From: Ornithodoros turicata
Taxonomy: Eukaryota > Arthropoda > Arachnida > Ixodida > Argasidae
Assembly (NCBI RefSeq): GCF_037126465.1
Contig: NC_088204.1
Location: 78,801,807-78,865,806 of the forward strand
Length of the DNA: 64,000 nucleotides
Reading direction: 5' to 3'
The notes under the pieces were generated by a model. That model saw only the letters and a program-made list of their open reading frames with translations, was not told the origin of the DNA and ran no database searches. How positions within the stretch are numbered: position 1 is the first letter of the stretch; each line of letters begins with the position of its first letter. The translations under genes were made by a program, and so were the position numbers. Shown in pieces: positions 20,726-30,599 of this stretch.

Positions 20726-21198
20726 TTAGGACGTGCCTTGGTTCTGTGGGAGGGTAAGACTCCAACGTAGAAGACGGCCATTTTTGTCACACGTTCGTTG
20801 CAACCACTGTAATGGGCAATGATCTGTCTCGAAAGTGAATTTGGTGCCGTAGAGATAGCAAATCAGCTTCTGCGCCGCCCAGACCAAGCAGGCACATTCC
20901 TTCTCGGACGCGCTGTGTGCTTGCTCTCTAACGCTCAGCTTTCTGTTGGTTGCTGTTGGGCTGTAGGTTACTGCCAGGATGTTCAAGTCATCCCTTTCAC
21001 TCTCTTCAACGGCCTCTTTTTGTTCCTTGTAGGGGCAGCACACTGCAAAGTGCCCGTACTCGCAGCACGCCCTGCAGGTTCTTCCCTCTGCTGGGCAAGT
21101 GTTCCCGCCAGGGGCGTAGTCAGACCTCCACAGTAGGGACAGCTCGATACAACCCCCCCCCCCCTCCCACGCCGCTGATACTGGGTACGCCTACACAC
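20726..21198 (-). pseudogene. Ty3/gypsy-like relic, copy 2
   Basis: The counterpart of 2499-2966: a Gag-like zinc knuckle joined to retrotransposon RNase H (KECACLVWAAQKLICYLYGT, FETDHCPLQWLQRT). The RNase H frame is still open; a C-rich run at about 21152-21164 disturbs the upstream part. The shared internal deletion shows it was already defective before the duplication. Confidence 0.65.
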
Positions 21199-21839
21199 TA
21201 CTCATCCTTGTGCAAACAGCGAGGTGAGAAATGAAATTACAGAATATTTGGACGTTTAATAATGCGTTTACATATGGGGTGTCATGAGCACTAAGGCTGT
21301 CTCACGAGTTTTGAAGAGGCTCGAAAGACTCACATAGTTTCAAGAGTATTCAGATAGACGCCGGTAACTATAAGAACTTTTGCGATCGTCACGCTGGCAC
21401 GTCGCGCACGAAGGAACTATACCAATACCCTCCCCGAGGGGAGGCATCGCTCAACTGCTCTCCCTAGCAGATGACGGTGATGCGATGGTACTCTCTAGGG
21501 ACAGGTGGCGCTGCGTGGCCTTACATTGGAGACTATAATGGTATAGTCCCTTCGTGCGCCGCATCGCCGATAGGGGACTCATCATAGGGGTCCCATCGCC
21601 GATAGGGGACTTCTCAAACCACCGGCTGGAGGTTTAGGTTTTTGACATCCGTGTTCCGAACAGTGCAACCCTAACTCTAACTCTACTTATAGCCTTCACT
21701 TGCGCCGGCAGTGTTGCGGAGACAAGCTCTACATGGAGATGTGATTGCCGAACAGCCATATTCCTACCACAACATGGTCCTTGACGAACTTATCGGCAAC
21801 AGTGTCGCTGCAAGGGTGGTGAGACGTCCGCTCAATAAC

Positions 21840-23258
21840 ATGTACACCAAGCGAGCAAGGATCATCGAAGCTTTCGTCATCTTCCTGGTGTGTGTCACTG
21901 CTTCACTCGGCTCTGATTTCCAAGCAGCGGTTCGTGAAGAAGCGTCCAATATGCTCGGCGAATCTCCCTTCTTCACCTGCAAGCAACCTCAAGGTACCTC
22001 TCGTAAACCGATCTGTTCTTGCGACCCATCTTGCAATCGCTACGGTGACTGTTGCATCGACATTGCTAAAGATGTACCACGTGAACGTTATGTCTGTGCG
22101 GAGCTACCAGGTCATGGACGGTACGTTTGGGTGAAGGCATCGTGTACAGTAGGACGGGTTTCACGGAGGGCGAAAAAGATGTGCGAGGAACAACCTACAG
22201 GCGATTTCCCTAAGTCCTCCTACCAGTTCACAATCGACATTCCTTCCTTTCACAAGCCGTCAAGGGTCCTATATCGAAATATTCATTGTGTTGAGTGTAA
22301 CGGGGGGCGCTATGAGGAGACGTACGGGTGGGCCGGTAACTTTGATTGGCTCGGACTGTCGCCACGAAACGTAAGTGCCAGTAGCCAACTGGAAAAGTTT
22401 ATGTATAACGCCAAACGACGCGTTTATTGGATGAAGCACGCGGGTATTATCTATAACGCTACGTTTCAAAGTGCTGTATTTGGGTGGAAGAATTTTACTC
22501 AGGTGTTCAACACGACGGAGTGCTCTCCCGCTGTGGTGGATACATGCCCCAAAGAAAGCCACCGTGTGCTCGCTCAGAAGTGTGCACTGTACGCTGCCTA
22601 TTATACCCCAAACAATACGGTACGAGTGACTTACAAGAACTACCATTGCGCCCTCTGTAATGGAGTGTCCCTCGCAACGGTTGAGGAAGACGGCGAGCGA
22701 GCGAGATATATCCACGCGTTGGTTACTCCTTCTCTTGGAAAACCCGCTTCAGACATCTCCTCGTCCCAGCTCGACCCACGGACACATCACACGGGGTGTG
22801 GTCAAGGTCAAATAAGGCTGCCAGGACTGAACACTTGTCGAGTTTTCGGCTGCAGACGAGGAACTGTGAAAGGCATCGACGGTTGTCGACGAACTGACGG
22901 TACCCATAGCTGCCCCTGGCTCCTGTTTGAAGGACACGAAGTTACCATCCTCCCGAATCGCACCCTGTATTTCAACTTCAAATTGGAAGCTGTGAGTTCC
23001 GATGACTACGAAATAGACAGCTGGACGAGGGATATCCTCGTGTGTATCCGATATATTGTACCTGTGCTGCCTGATCAAACAAAATTTACACCGAATACCC
23101 TGTCAACGGAACCAACACTTAGTCCTAACGACGGCACCCATCGGATCACTGCATCTCCAGTGATAGTTTGTGTAGCGCTGACCCTCGTCATCTTCGAGCT
23201 CCTCGTACGGCTTATATGTGCTTTTGTTAGGCGCTATATCTGGGACGTACCCATATAA
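21840..23258 (+). CDS. SMB-domain cysteine-rich protein with single C-terminal membrane helix, copy 2
   Basis: Intronless, 472 aa from the ATG that begins the signal peptide (MYTKRARIIEAFVIFLVCV). The SMB core CDPSCNRYGDCC, both HC-x2-CNG motifs and the sequons are as in the gene at 3631. By eye about 45 positions differ over the aligned frame, with one extra residue near the CSPAVVDTC segment. Changes cluster in the last 100 residues: one Cys is lost (FQC to FKL), and the membrane helix and tail are altered and extended (ending RRYIWDVPI). Both frames are open with no stop, which argues for selection or very recent duplication. Tandem extracellular membrane-anchored paralogues suggest a surface or secreted recognition role, but function is unknown. 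Confidence 0.75.
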   Translation: MYTKRARIIEAFVIFLVCVTASLGSDFQAAVREEASNMLGESPFFTCKQPQGTSRKPICSCDPSCNRYGDCCIDIAKDVPRERYVCAELPGHGRYVWVKASCTVGRVSRRAKKMCEEQPTGDFPKSSYQFTIDIPSFHKPSRVLYRNIHCVECNGGRYEETYGWAGNFDWLGLSPRNVSASSQLEKFMYNAKRRVYWMKHAGIIYNATFQSAVFGWKNFTQVFNTTECSPAVVDTCPKESHRVLAQKCALYAAYYTPNNTVRVTYKNYHCALCNGVSLATVEEDGERARYIHALVTPSLGKPASDISSSQLDPRTHHTGCGQGQIRLPGLNTCRVFGCRRGTVKGIDGCRRTDGTHSCPWLLFEGHEVTILPNRTLYFNFKLEAVSSDDYEIDSWTRDILVCIRYIVPVLPDQTKFTPNTLSTEPTLSPNDGTHRITASPVIVCVALTLVIFELLVRLICAFVRRYIWDVPI

Positions 23259-23693
23259 TGTAACGGTTGTTCCTGTACAAACACAATGTATATTGAATGC
23301 CTGCTCACCGGAAGCAAGACTTAGTCCAAGCTGCGACGATGTAACAGAACACGAACTCAACGCGAACGGAGGAGCGGACAGTGACCGTAGACAATTTATG
23401 GCCAACCGTTTCGGGACGATCCCCCCCGCTCGCTCCTCACTGTAACGCCGTGTATTGTACCTACGTGTATCGAGTTTCAGTTCTCTCCCTCTTTGTACAG
23501 TCTTTGCTCTTTGTAAATAAAGACAGTTCTAACCCAGACCCCAACTGGTAAAGACGCTTCTGTGCTTCGCGCCAATTAACGAGGCTGCGAGTTTTGCAAC
23601 AGACGACCCGCGGTTCAGGGTGTGTCTAGTTTCTCTTTCAGCGTCGTGGTCGTCGTCATCTCAGCATTTCGTTTGGCAGAGCAGCGGAGATGA
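23259..23693 (+). pseudogene. Decayed 3'-end duplicate of the SMB gene, split by a solo LTR
   Basis: The same relic as 5035-5211: juxtamembrane-like TVVPVQTQ...SPEARLSP in the first part, then after the LTR a Val-rich run (VVVVVISAFRLAEQRR) and stop. A polypyrimidine-CAG at about 23628-23640 before the Val run looks like a splice acceptor. Confidence 0.55.
23340..23601 (+). mobile_element. Solo LTR, 262 bp, 5-bp target duplication
   Basis: It starts TGTAACAG and ends TTGCAACA (TG...CA), with exact GACGA duplications at 23335-23339 and 23602-23606. An AATAAA lies near its 3' third (TGTAAATAAAGAC). Duplication copy 1 has the uninterrupted site CTGCGACGACCC at about 5117. It is therefore an LTR-retrotransposon insertion that followed the segmental duplication and collapsed by LTR-LTR recombination. 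The family was not determined. Confidence 0.9.
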
Positions 23694-23713
23694 ACGGCAT
23701 TTATTTGCTTCTC

Positions 23714-23932
23714 TGCACGTGGAACTATCGCCCCGGCCACGACCTACTAGACGACCACGTCATAATCGGCAACCCCTATGAGGAGCTCGTCCGCAGGATC
23801 CGCTAGGGTCGCTACTCACCGGCCCGCGACATCTGCATCATGATTGGACAATGGAAATTTCAATTTTGAAATTTGAATTTTTGAAAGGAGCATCTCCGGT
23901 GGGACATTCACAGCTTGTGCAAAAATACTAAG
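23714..23932 (+). pseudogene. Broken conserved exon ending in a splice donor (copy 2)
   Basis: The counterpart of 5230-5532. Here the first part is joined to an ATG about 24 bases upstream (MNGIYLLLCTWNYRPGHD), then a stop, RYSPARDICIMIGQWKFQF, a second stop, and a deletion of about 80 bp before KEHLRWDIHSLCKNTK and GTAAGC. The amino-acid pattern is better kept than expected for random sequence. Confidence 0.4.
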
Positions 23933-23989
23933 GTAAGCTGAAATACGAAGTATTGCAGAAATTGTGTAGGCTGATGACTGGGCCGACGA

Positions 23990-24474
23990 GTAGCCCCCCT
24001 CCTAGTTTCTAAATGCAGCGCAAAGAAGGCGTGCCTATGACGTGGTCGTTATAATCTAGGTCGTGGCCCTGGCGTATCTGGTATGCATTAACGGTCTCGT
24101 TACAACGGCTTGTGAGGATAAACAATGATAATGAATTATTCTTATTTGATTACCTGTATCCTATTTAGCTTTATTAGCTATTACTTGCCTTGTACAAGAG
24201 ATTCTATTTGGGTGCAAAGGATGAATGAGAGATCTGTGACTTCTAACGGCGTCTTGTTTACTACAAGATGAAATTATGGCACAAAAGTTGAGCAATATTG
24301 AAGGTGTGTTTGAATGTAAAGCTTAATGTACTGTAATGGAGGGAAACGTAATGTGTATTACCTGTAACTTATTTTGTTCTTCATAGGTGTCACGGACACC
24401 TATGTCACTTCAGACGCCTCCTGCTCAACATAGGCAAACCTAAATAGTCCAAAAAGTCTGGGATAGTAATAATT
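23990..24474. other. Copy-2-specific stretch, no gene
   Basis: Not present in duplication copy 1, which has an unrelated 150 bp at 5590-5741. The first about 80 bp continue the repeat seen at 54540-54670, so copy 2 keeps the older arrangement there. A short hairpin ATAGGTGTC/GACACCTAT lies at about 24385-24405. No coding signal. Confidence 0.5.
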
Positions 24475-24916
24475 CTGTAAGTTCATCCTCTCAAGCACGG
24501 GATGCGACGTAGAATCTCCTTCGTATCGTGCTCTTGAACTGTTAGTCCAACTGGCTATTGAATGCGGTCAGTACAGTTCTTGACAGCAAATGGCAAGAAT
24601 TGTAATGTAGTTTTATTTCAACTGTAACATGGGTTGAAAGCCTCTGTGTACGGCTGTCTAAGTTGTTGGTTAGGTTACGGCTCATATGCACGCTCGAACT
24701 TATGATTTGTCTTCTGTTGAGCTTCTATGTTTGTGTATATATTTCATCTCTACATTTAAGCCTCTATAAAGGGACTTGTATAAAGTTGTAGATAATTCGT
24801 CTTCACCCATGAAATGGACGCCATCAACACTCATTCTTATATCTGTATTCTGTATTGAATTGTGTTTTGTGTTTGTGTCTACATGGCTCAATAAAAAGCT
24901 TTGTAAAAAAAAAAAG

Positions 24917-25022
24917 TTTTAGCTTAGCTCAATTGGTAGAGCCCTGAACCGTTAATCCAGAAGATGTGGGTTCGAGTCCTACAGCTGGCTAATCTTCTCA
25001 ATGACTTTCATCGTTCATCAGT
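24917..25022 (+). mobile_element. tRNA-derived SINE-like repeat, family 2 (undoubled copy)
   Basis: The cleanest copy of the family. The D arm is GCTCAATTGGTAGAGC, the anticodon-loop position GTT, the B box GGGTTCGAGTCC and the acceptor side AGCTGGC. The 5' acceptor strand is degraded (only four of seven pairs are strong), so it is not a functional tRNA gene. Confidence 0.65.
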
Positions 25023-25225
25023 ACATTATGTCACCATATTTCTTGCAATGTGTTCCGTTTTGTTGCTTCTCTTCTGGACTTTGCGCTTTTATGAGATTTC
25101 GCGATGTGTTGCTTCTTCCTTATATCAGGGTCCCTCAGTGCTTTTTCTGATCAGGAAAACTCCGCTCGAATACAATAGACATGGTCACATTTCACTGGCA
25201 AATTCGGAACTACGATCGCTCCAGG

Positions 25226-26130
25226 GAGCAACCCAGACTAAAGCCCTGCACCATGCATCCGCGGATATCCGCAAGATACTTGCGGATTCGGATGAAAATT
25301 TAGCGCTTTCCGCGGTGTGCGAATCGGATGCGGTGGCTCGGATGCGAATATACCGCGTGCTGTAATTCTTCCACCAGCAATTTATTTGTATTGCGCGCCG
25401 ACAGCGAGCGCATGCTCGGGTTCACCTTTGACCATGTACGGCCAAGACGGGAGAGGAGGCATTCTGGCGCCTCGAACCCCGCGAGCACCGGCGAGGTAGC
25501 GTTCCCGAAGTCTCTCCATATCGCGTTTGTTGAAAGGTTTACCTTTGCTTGTCGTCGTGAGTTCTTCCGCGACAGCATGGAGGTATCCGAAATTATACAC
25601 TCTACGAAAAAAGAAAAAGGTAGAATTTCCTACCCAAAGTTGCAGCAGGACAACATCTACCATTTTGTGCCAATCCACACGAGACTTCTCCCCCGCGGGT
25701 ATAAGCGGCGGCGTCCCTTTCCCGTTTCTCCTCTCTCTCACGTTTGCTCTAAAAGAAAATGGTAGAATTTCCTACCCAAGCTGGTAGAACGACAGATTCT
25801 ACTCTGTAGTTTGTTTCTACTCTGCAGTTATAACCAAAAGGTAAAATTGGTTGGAGTAGAAATGTAGTTGGGCAACGCAGCTCTACCGAAATGGGTAGGA
25901 AATCATACCTTTTTTCTTAGAGTCAGTGTACCAACATCCTTCCGGCGGTCTTTACGCGTCATTCGAAACGTGTGAATTTTGCGCATCGGATGCGGATGGC
26001 ATGTTTTGCTCAGCGGCTCGGATGCGGACGTAAAGTGTTTCGTATGCTGCGGACGCGGTCGGATGCGGATAACCAGTGCGCGGATGTGTGTCGGGTGCGG
26101 GTGCCAAAAATCTCATCCGGGCAGGGCTCG
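25226..26130. mobile_element. GGATGCGGAT-rich element (tentative)
   Basis: It begins near AGCCCTGCACC and ends near GGGCAGGGCT, an 8-9 bp inverted match. Both ends are rich in CGGATGCGGAT-type repeats and MITE family 1 lies inside. Copy 1 has only the right end (about 6715-6890). No target duplication or transposase was seen, so the limits are uncertain. Confidence 0.35.
25598..25928. mobile_element. MITE family 1, TA-flanked, CACTCTA ends (copy 2)
   Basis: The counterpart of 6385-6686, with the same CACTCTACG start, TA flanks and inner GGTAGAA/TTCTACC boxes. About 30 bp are extra, and four bases are inserted in the right terminus (AGAGTCAGTGTA). Confidence 0.7.
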
Positions 26131-26139
26131 GATCGGCAT

Positions 26140-26373
26140 CTTAAAAATGAACTTCACCACATAGCACGCTCCTAGCCAACCGTCATCCAGAATGACAGCG
26201 TTCTCGCCCCTGATTTGTTGAAAACGGGAGGCAGAGCCCATTTTGTGCTCATTATGCACGGCACAGAATAGGCTCCGCCTCCCGTTCTCAACAAACCAGG
26301 GGCGAGAACGTTGTCATTTTGTATGACGGTTGGCTAGGAGCGTGCTGTGTGATGAAGTTCATTTTTAAGAGCG
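26140..26373. mobile_element. Palindromic foldback MITE, copy b
   Basis: Long imperfect inverted arms around TTATGCACGGC, of the same subfamily as copies a and e. The left end is truncated as in copy a, sharing the flank GGGCTCGGATCGGCA. It ends AGAGCG|TA and abuts copy c with a single TA between. Confidence 0.8.
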
Positions 26374-26375
26374 TA

Positions 26376-26626
26376 CACTCTTAGAAATGAACTTCACCGC
26401 ATAGCACGCCCCTACCCAACCATGATCCCGAATGACAACGTTCTCTCCCCTGGTTTGTTGAAAAATGGGAGGCGTACGCCTTTTGTGATACTTATGCGGG
26501 AATGTTAACTGTCACAAAAAGGCGTACGCCCCGCGCTTTCCACAAATCAAGAGTGATACAGGCATCACTCTGTACAATGGTTGGCTAGGAGCGTGCTATG
26601 CGGTGAAGTTCATTTTTAAGAGTGTA
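26376..26626. mobile_element. Palindromic foldback MITE, copy c (GGCGTACGCC subfamily)
   Basis: The ends are CACTCTTAGAAATGAAC and the complement of CACTCTTAAAAATGAAC, TA-flanked. The arms carry GGCGTACGCC instead of the AGGAGGAGCC core. It shares one TA with copy b on the left and one with copy d on the right. Confidence 0.8.
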
Positions 26627-26628
26627 CA

Positions 26629-26875
26629 CTCTTAAAAATGAACTTCACCACATAGCACGCTCCTAGCCAACCATTATCTCGAATGATATCGTTATCTGCC
26701 CTGATTTGTTGAAAACCTGAGGCGTACGCCATTTCTGTGACACTTATGCTGTTCATAATTGTCACAGGAAAGGCGTACGCCCCCCGTTTTCAACAAATCG
26801 GGGCAGCTAACGATATCATTCGAGATAATGGTTGACTAAGAGCGTGCTATGCGGTGAAGTTCATTTTTAAGAGTG
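26629..26875. mobile_element. Palindromic foldback MITE, copy d (GGCGTACGCC subfamily)
   Basis: Near-complete inverted arms (CACTCTTAAAAATGAAC ends) with inner GGCGTACGCC and loop region TTATGCTGTTCATAA. TA-flanked, and immediately after copy c. Confidence 0.8.
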
Positions 26876-26877
26876 TA

Positions 26878-27276
26878 GGGCTACACTTGGCGTGCACTGG
26901 TTTGAAACGAACGAGACGGTGCAGGGGGCGCTCAGCTGCACTGGCGAAACGAACGGTCGAGTGCAGCACCACCGGAACTGGTTCAGGCAGTGCAGGCCTA
27001 ATCGAACATACCTATAGCAACAGCAGCGCGCGTCACTCGCTGCGTGCGCGTCCCATGCGTTTCGGGTGGTCGCCTCGCGGGCGTTTCTTCGCCGCGTGTG
27101 CAAGGCCATGGCGCGCGCGCGCGCGCGTCATTTTTGACGCTGAGAAAACGTCCCATGCGTTTCAGGCTTTACAGAGGAAAAGAACTGGAAGGGAAACCAC
27201 CGGTGAGGTGAACGGTGTCGCTAAATGTCGTTTCACGGCACCGGTTTGCGCCCGCAGTGGACGTCCGGAAGTCAAG
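26878..27276. other. GC-rich block between palindromic MITEs
   Basis: About 400 bp with a (GC)n run near 27111-27127, present only in copy 2. Open frames here have no recognisable domain. It may be an older insertion or the remainder of flanking sequence captured between MITEs. Confidence 0.4.
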
Positions 27277-27278
27277 TA

Positions 27279-27516
27279 CACTCTTAAAAATGAACTTCAC
27301 CACATAGCACACTCCTAGCCAACCGTCATCCAGAATGACAGCGTTCTCGCCCCTGATTTGTTGAAAACGGGAGGAGGAGCCTATTTTGTGCCCATTATGC
27401 ACGGCACAAAATAGGCTCCTCCTCCCGTTTTCAACAAATCTGGGGCGAGAACGTTGTCATTCGGGGTGATGGTTGGCTAGGAGCGTGCTATGTGGTGAAG
27501 TTCATTTTTAAGAGTG
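27279..27516. mobile_element. Palindromic foldback MITE, copy e
   Basis: A complete element: TA|CACTCTTAAAAATGAAC at the left and the mirror image plus TA at the right. Arms of about 110 bp surround TTATGCACGGC. The right flank (TTGACCGGACAAG) matches that of copy a in duplication copy 1. Confidence 0.85.
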
Positions 27517-28245
27517 TATTGACCGGACAAGACACCTTAGTCCTAACGCACTTCTCTCGTATTTACCGCTAAATCGTTTCCGTTCCAGGTTTCTTGCGCA
27601 ATAAATAAATTATATAGCGTATAGAAAAATATCCATCCAATCCGTCCTTCATCCAATGTCGCATTCATAGGCGGACGCTCTCAGTAGTACACAATATTGC
27701 CATAGTGACGGTAAAATGAAGAGAGTAAAAAAATAAAAATAAAAAATCATATGGCTGTCATCCTCGTGCTATGGTGGAGTATAAGAGTGCGTGGAGTCTA
27801 TGTTGTGTAAGTCTCATGTCTTGATATTGTGTAGGTAGGTGATGTCACGAGTAGGCAAACGAGTGATGCACCCTCGATATCCAATACTGCGCTTTGTTTC
27901 CACGCTCTCGTGTAGTGTTTAGAGTATTACGGCGAATGGAGTCATTAAAATACAAAGAGGAAATGAAAAGTCACTGAAATGTCATCGTACAACAGTAATA
28001 GCCACTACACGTGTTCAATACCGATGATAATTTCCGTTTCCGTTTCTGTAGCATTTTAGTCGCACTTCGATGCCCCCGAGAACAAAATTGGCTCGCTACA
28101 AAACCAGGACGTTCACTTTAGGTACCAAACATTGTCCCCCCGTTATTGTGAAACTGCAGTGGAAAATTACCTAAAGCGGATATATTTTGATGTATAAGAC
28201 TGTGAAATCACGATGGAACGCGAATTCTACTTCTGTCCCATTGAA

Positions 28246-28283
28246 ACAAAATACAGAAACCGACACCGATTTCTGTATTTTGT
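28246..28283. repeat. 14-bp hairpin at the duplication breakpoint
   Basis: ACAAAATACAGAAA and its exact complement are separated by 10 bases. Homology with copy 1 stops inside it: copy 1 keeps only the left arm and loop. Confidence 0.85.
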
Positions 28284-29389
28284 TCATGTGATCTACAGGA
28301 CTTGACTCCCCTCTTCGTGTACGCTTCTGTCCCATTGAGCACAATGTGTAAGATTTGTAACGCCGGGGGAAATTTTTCTTTATAGATATACGGATAATTC
28401 CTTTTCGGCATAATTTCTTGTATAGAGATCTCGCAGCATCCAGTGGCGAACCGGTGAAAAGTGTCGGCGTTCTGCGCCAAAAATGAAGTTATCCGTTTCT
28501 TATGCATTGCGTCTATGGGTGTAATGCAGGCGAAGCATACAGATGGCCATCAAAGCAAAAATTCAGGTTAAGACGTCTGAAGAAAATGTGTGTGTGTCAT
28601 TTTACCGAATGGCGTCAAAGTTCTTGATGTGTGCAATTTGCTTCCCCCCCCCAAAAAAAAATATATATATATAAGAAAAAGAACTCGCATATAGTGTGCT
28701 CGACAGCGTGGTCACCGGCCGCCATATTGGTTGGCCCAACGCGTCCTGTCGTCTGCGTTTAGTTCAAGCGGGGCTGCCCGTATATTTTAAATTTTTTTTT
28801 TGAATTAAAGGGCATGTCCTGCCAGTTTGTTGCGACTTTGAGTACACTCCACACGGACAGAGAAAGAGGGCCAATTTTCCGCAGGTACCCTCTTTATTTT
28901 GAGAAAGCATCTGTTTATTCGTATCGCATCCATCTTACAACCCGAGCAGCACAACCCACCGGTCCGACGTCGGCGGAGCACTGGTTCCCAAACGGGGTTT
29001 CCCCGGGGTTCAGTACCGGGAGCGCTCCGGGAGTGCAACATCACACCCGCGCCGGCCCAATATTGGCTCCCGGTATACCGACGCCCGACGCGTCCCCATT
29101 ACGATTTCGGTATTGGTTCCGTCGTGGTTCTGGGGGGACATTTATTGTATTTATATTTTTATATTAATGTTTTACGTATTTGTTTGCTCAGACCTTGGCA
29201 GGTGGACTCCTGTGCATGGTTCGTTCCCCTTCAGTGGCAAGGCATGCCGCGCTATGCTGCTGGCAAATTGGCATTGGATAGTGATGCACTATCCATAGCT
29301 ATCCAATAATAATGCTCACGACAAACCGTGTAAAAGGTAGATATAGGCGTGTTCTGATTTATTGCGTGACCCAACGCTACTGAAACCAT
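28284..29389. other. No gene recognised
   Basis: A short direct repeat CTTCTGTCCCATTGA occurs at about 28230 and 28325, a TA microsatellite at about 28661-28671 and a GC-rich stretch at 28960-29110. No domain was recognised on either strand. Confidence 0.4.
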
Positions 29390-30563
29390 TCAATGTTCTT
29401 CTTCGGCGGACGTCCCCGATTTTCTTTTGCGAGCTTCACGTCCACCATCCCGGTCAGGAGCTCCAGCCAAGTAGCGTCCAATTCTCCCATCAATTTGTTG
29501 CTCGGTGGCTGCCTGGTACCTCTTGAGCAACACATCTGGAAGGAAAGAAGTATGGAACGGAATGGTAGGCAGATGCAGTTTCTGGAAACTACCAGCGGCA
29601 TGGCCGAGTGGGCTAAGGCGTCCGCTCGTTGGTGGTAACCAAGGTCGTGCTGTAGACTGGGAGGTGGTGGGTTCGAATCCTACCACCGGCTGTGCTGTCT
29701 GAGGTTTTCCCTGGGTTTTCCGAAGACTTTCCAGACGAATGTCGGCACAGTTCCCCCTGAAGTCGGCCCAGGACGCATACAAATCCCCCTGTCCCCCACT
29801 CCTTCCTGCTGTCCTTTCTCCGTCTGTCCACATCTGTACGCCGCTCATAGCCACAGCTGCTTCGCGGCGCTAACACGCAATCAAAAAAAAAAGTTTCTGG
29901 AAACAAGAAGAACAAGCTTGTATGATATTTACCAACAACGCAAGAGTAGAGTCGCAAAGACGAAAAGTTTTTTCTTTTTTTTTTTTTTTTTTGCTGCGCT
30001 CCTTTCAGGCTGTACTCCAGTGCTACCGTGTTCCTCATCACCCGGTTCATGATCAGACGTACAGTTTCTTGCACAGAGTTTCCACCCATGCGTGACAAAA
30101 GTTCGACCTGGAAGAAAATACATGGGTCGACGTACAAATATTTGAACACCACGACCGGAAACAAAGATTTCAAAGTCCGAGAGTGTTCCATGCCTTGATG
30201 GGCAAAAGACTCACAGATACTTGGGAAAATAAAATGCCGTGTCGCGATATCTCCGCTTTCTTGCGTTCTTCCCCCTCCTATGGTAGCACCATCCACGGAG
30301 GACACTTCGCTGAAATCATCGTGGACGTAATCTGATAACTCGCCTTGAATATCCGCTGCACTGGCAGGGCTACTTGGCCTGCTGCTTTCCAGCTCCGTGC
30401 AGTCACCTTGAGCTGTTACAGTTGATTCCTCAAATGTGGAGATGTTAGCAGCATGTTCAGTTCCTTCCGGAACATTCACATCATTGGCCGTATAGCTTCT
30501 TCGCGCTCCACTTGTCGGAGAATTAGCTCCATCTCCTTGCGAACAGAACGGTATCGTGCCCAT
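29390..30563 (-). CDS. DUF4806-like protein gene, 3' exons (partial)
   Basis: The minus-strand last exon is 29535-29390 (acceptor TTCCTTCCAG before it, stop TGA at 29390). It joins exon 30107-29933 (donor G|GTAAAT). The junction codon GAT restores the frame exactly: CVV-D-VLLKRYQAATEQQIDG. The exon 30107-29933 begins after TTTTCTTCCAG and encodes VELLSRMGGNSVQETVRLIM...ALEYSLKGAQ, a Lys run from an A-tract, then FSSLRLY. This fits my memory of the DUF4806 pattern, a domain of unknown function. An upstream Ser/Glu-rich exon starts at ATG 30563 (or acceptor CCCAGCAG at 30573). Its donor is unresolved: GTGAGT at 30214 gives the wrong phase, so either the frame reads straight through or another exon intervenes. 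The 3' intron contains a SINE. The C-terminus is basic then acidic (REARKRKSGTSAEEEH). Confidence 0.6.
29590..29891 (+). mobile_element. tRNA-derived SINE, family 1, in an intron
   Basis: The A box TGGCCGAGTGGGCTAAGG is of tRNA-Leu/Ser type, the B box is GGTTCGAATCC, the body is nearly the same as at 18330, and an A-tail is present. An exact 13-bp duplication AGTTTCTGGAAAC lies at 29577-29589 and 29892-29904. It is antisense to the DUF4806-like gene, and without it the host intron would be about 80 bp. Its tRNA-like head differs from the other copy's while the body is shared. Confidence 0.92.
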
Positions 30564-30599
30564 CTTGACATCCTGCTGGGAGAGCAGTATTGAGTACAC

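Larger units (their letters stand above)
19722..28274 (+). repeat. Segmental duplication, copy 2
   Basis: Homologous to 1294-7889 in the same order and orientation. It is about 2 kb longer because of a solo LTR (23340-23601), unmatched sequence at 23990-24474 and 25060-25562, and extra palindromic MITEs with a 400-bp GC-rich block (26376-27276). On the left, homology to the inverted unit A continues outward to 19613, so unit A is more complete here than in copy 1. Confidence 0.9.

Noticed and set aside
26854..27318. Coding gene in the GC-rich block
   Set aside because: The frame runs through two palindromic MITE ends and a (GC)n run.
30108..30214. 107-bp intron between the upstream Ser-rich exon and the DUF4806-like exon
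   Set aside because: The donor GTGAGT and acceptor are good, but the phases do not match, so this junction is not claimed.
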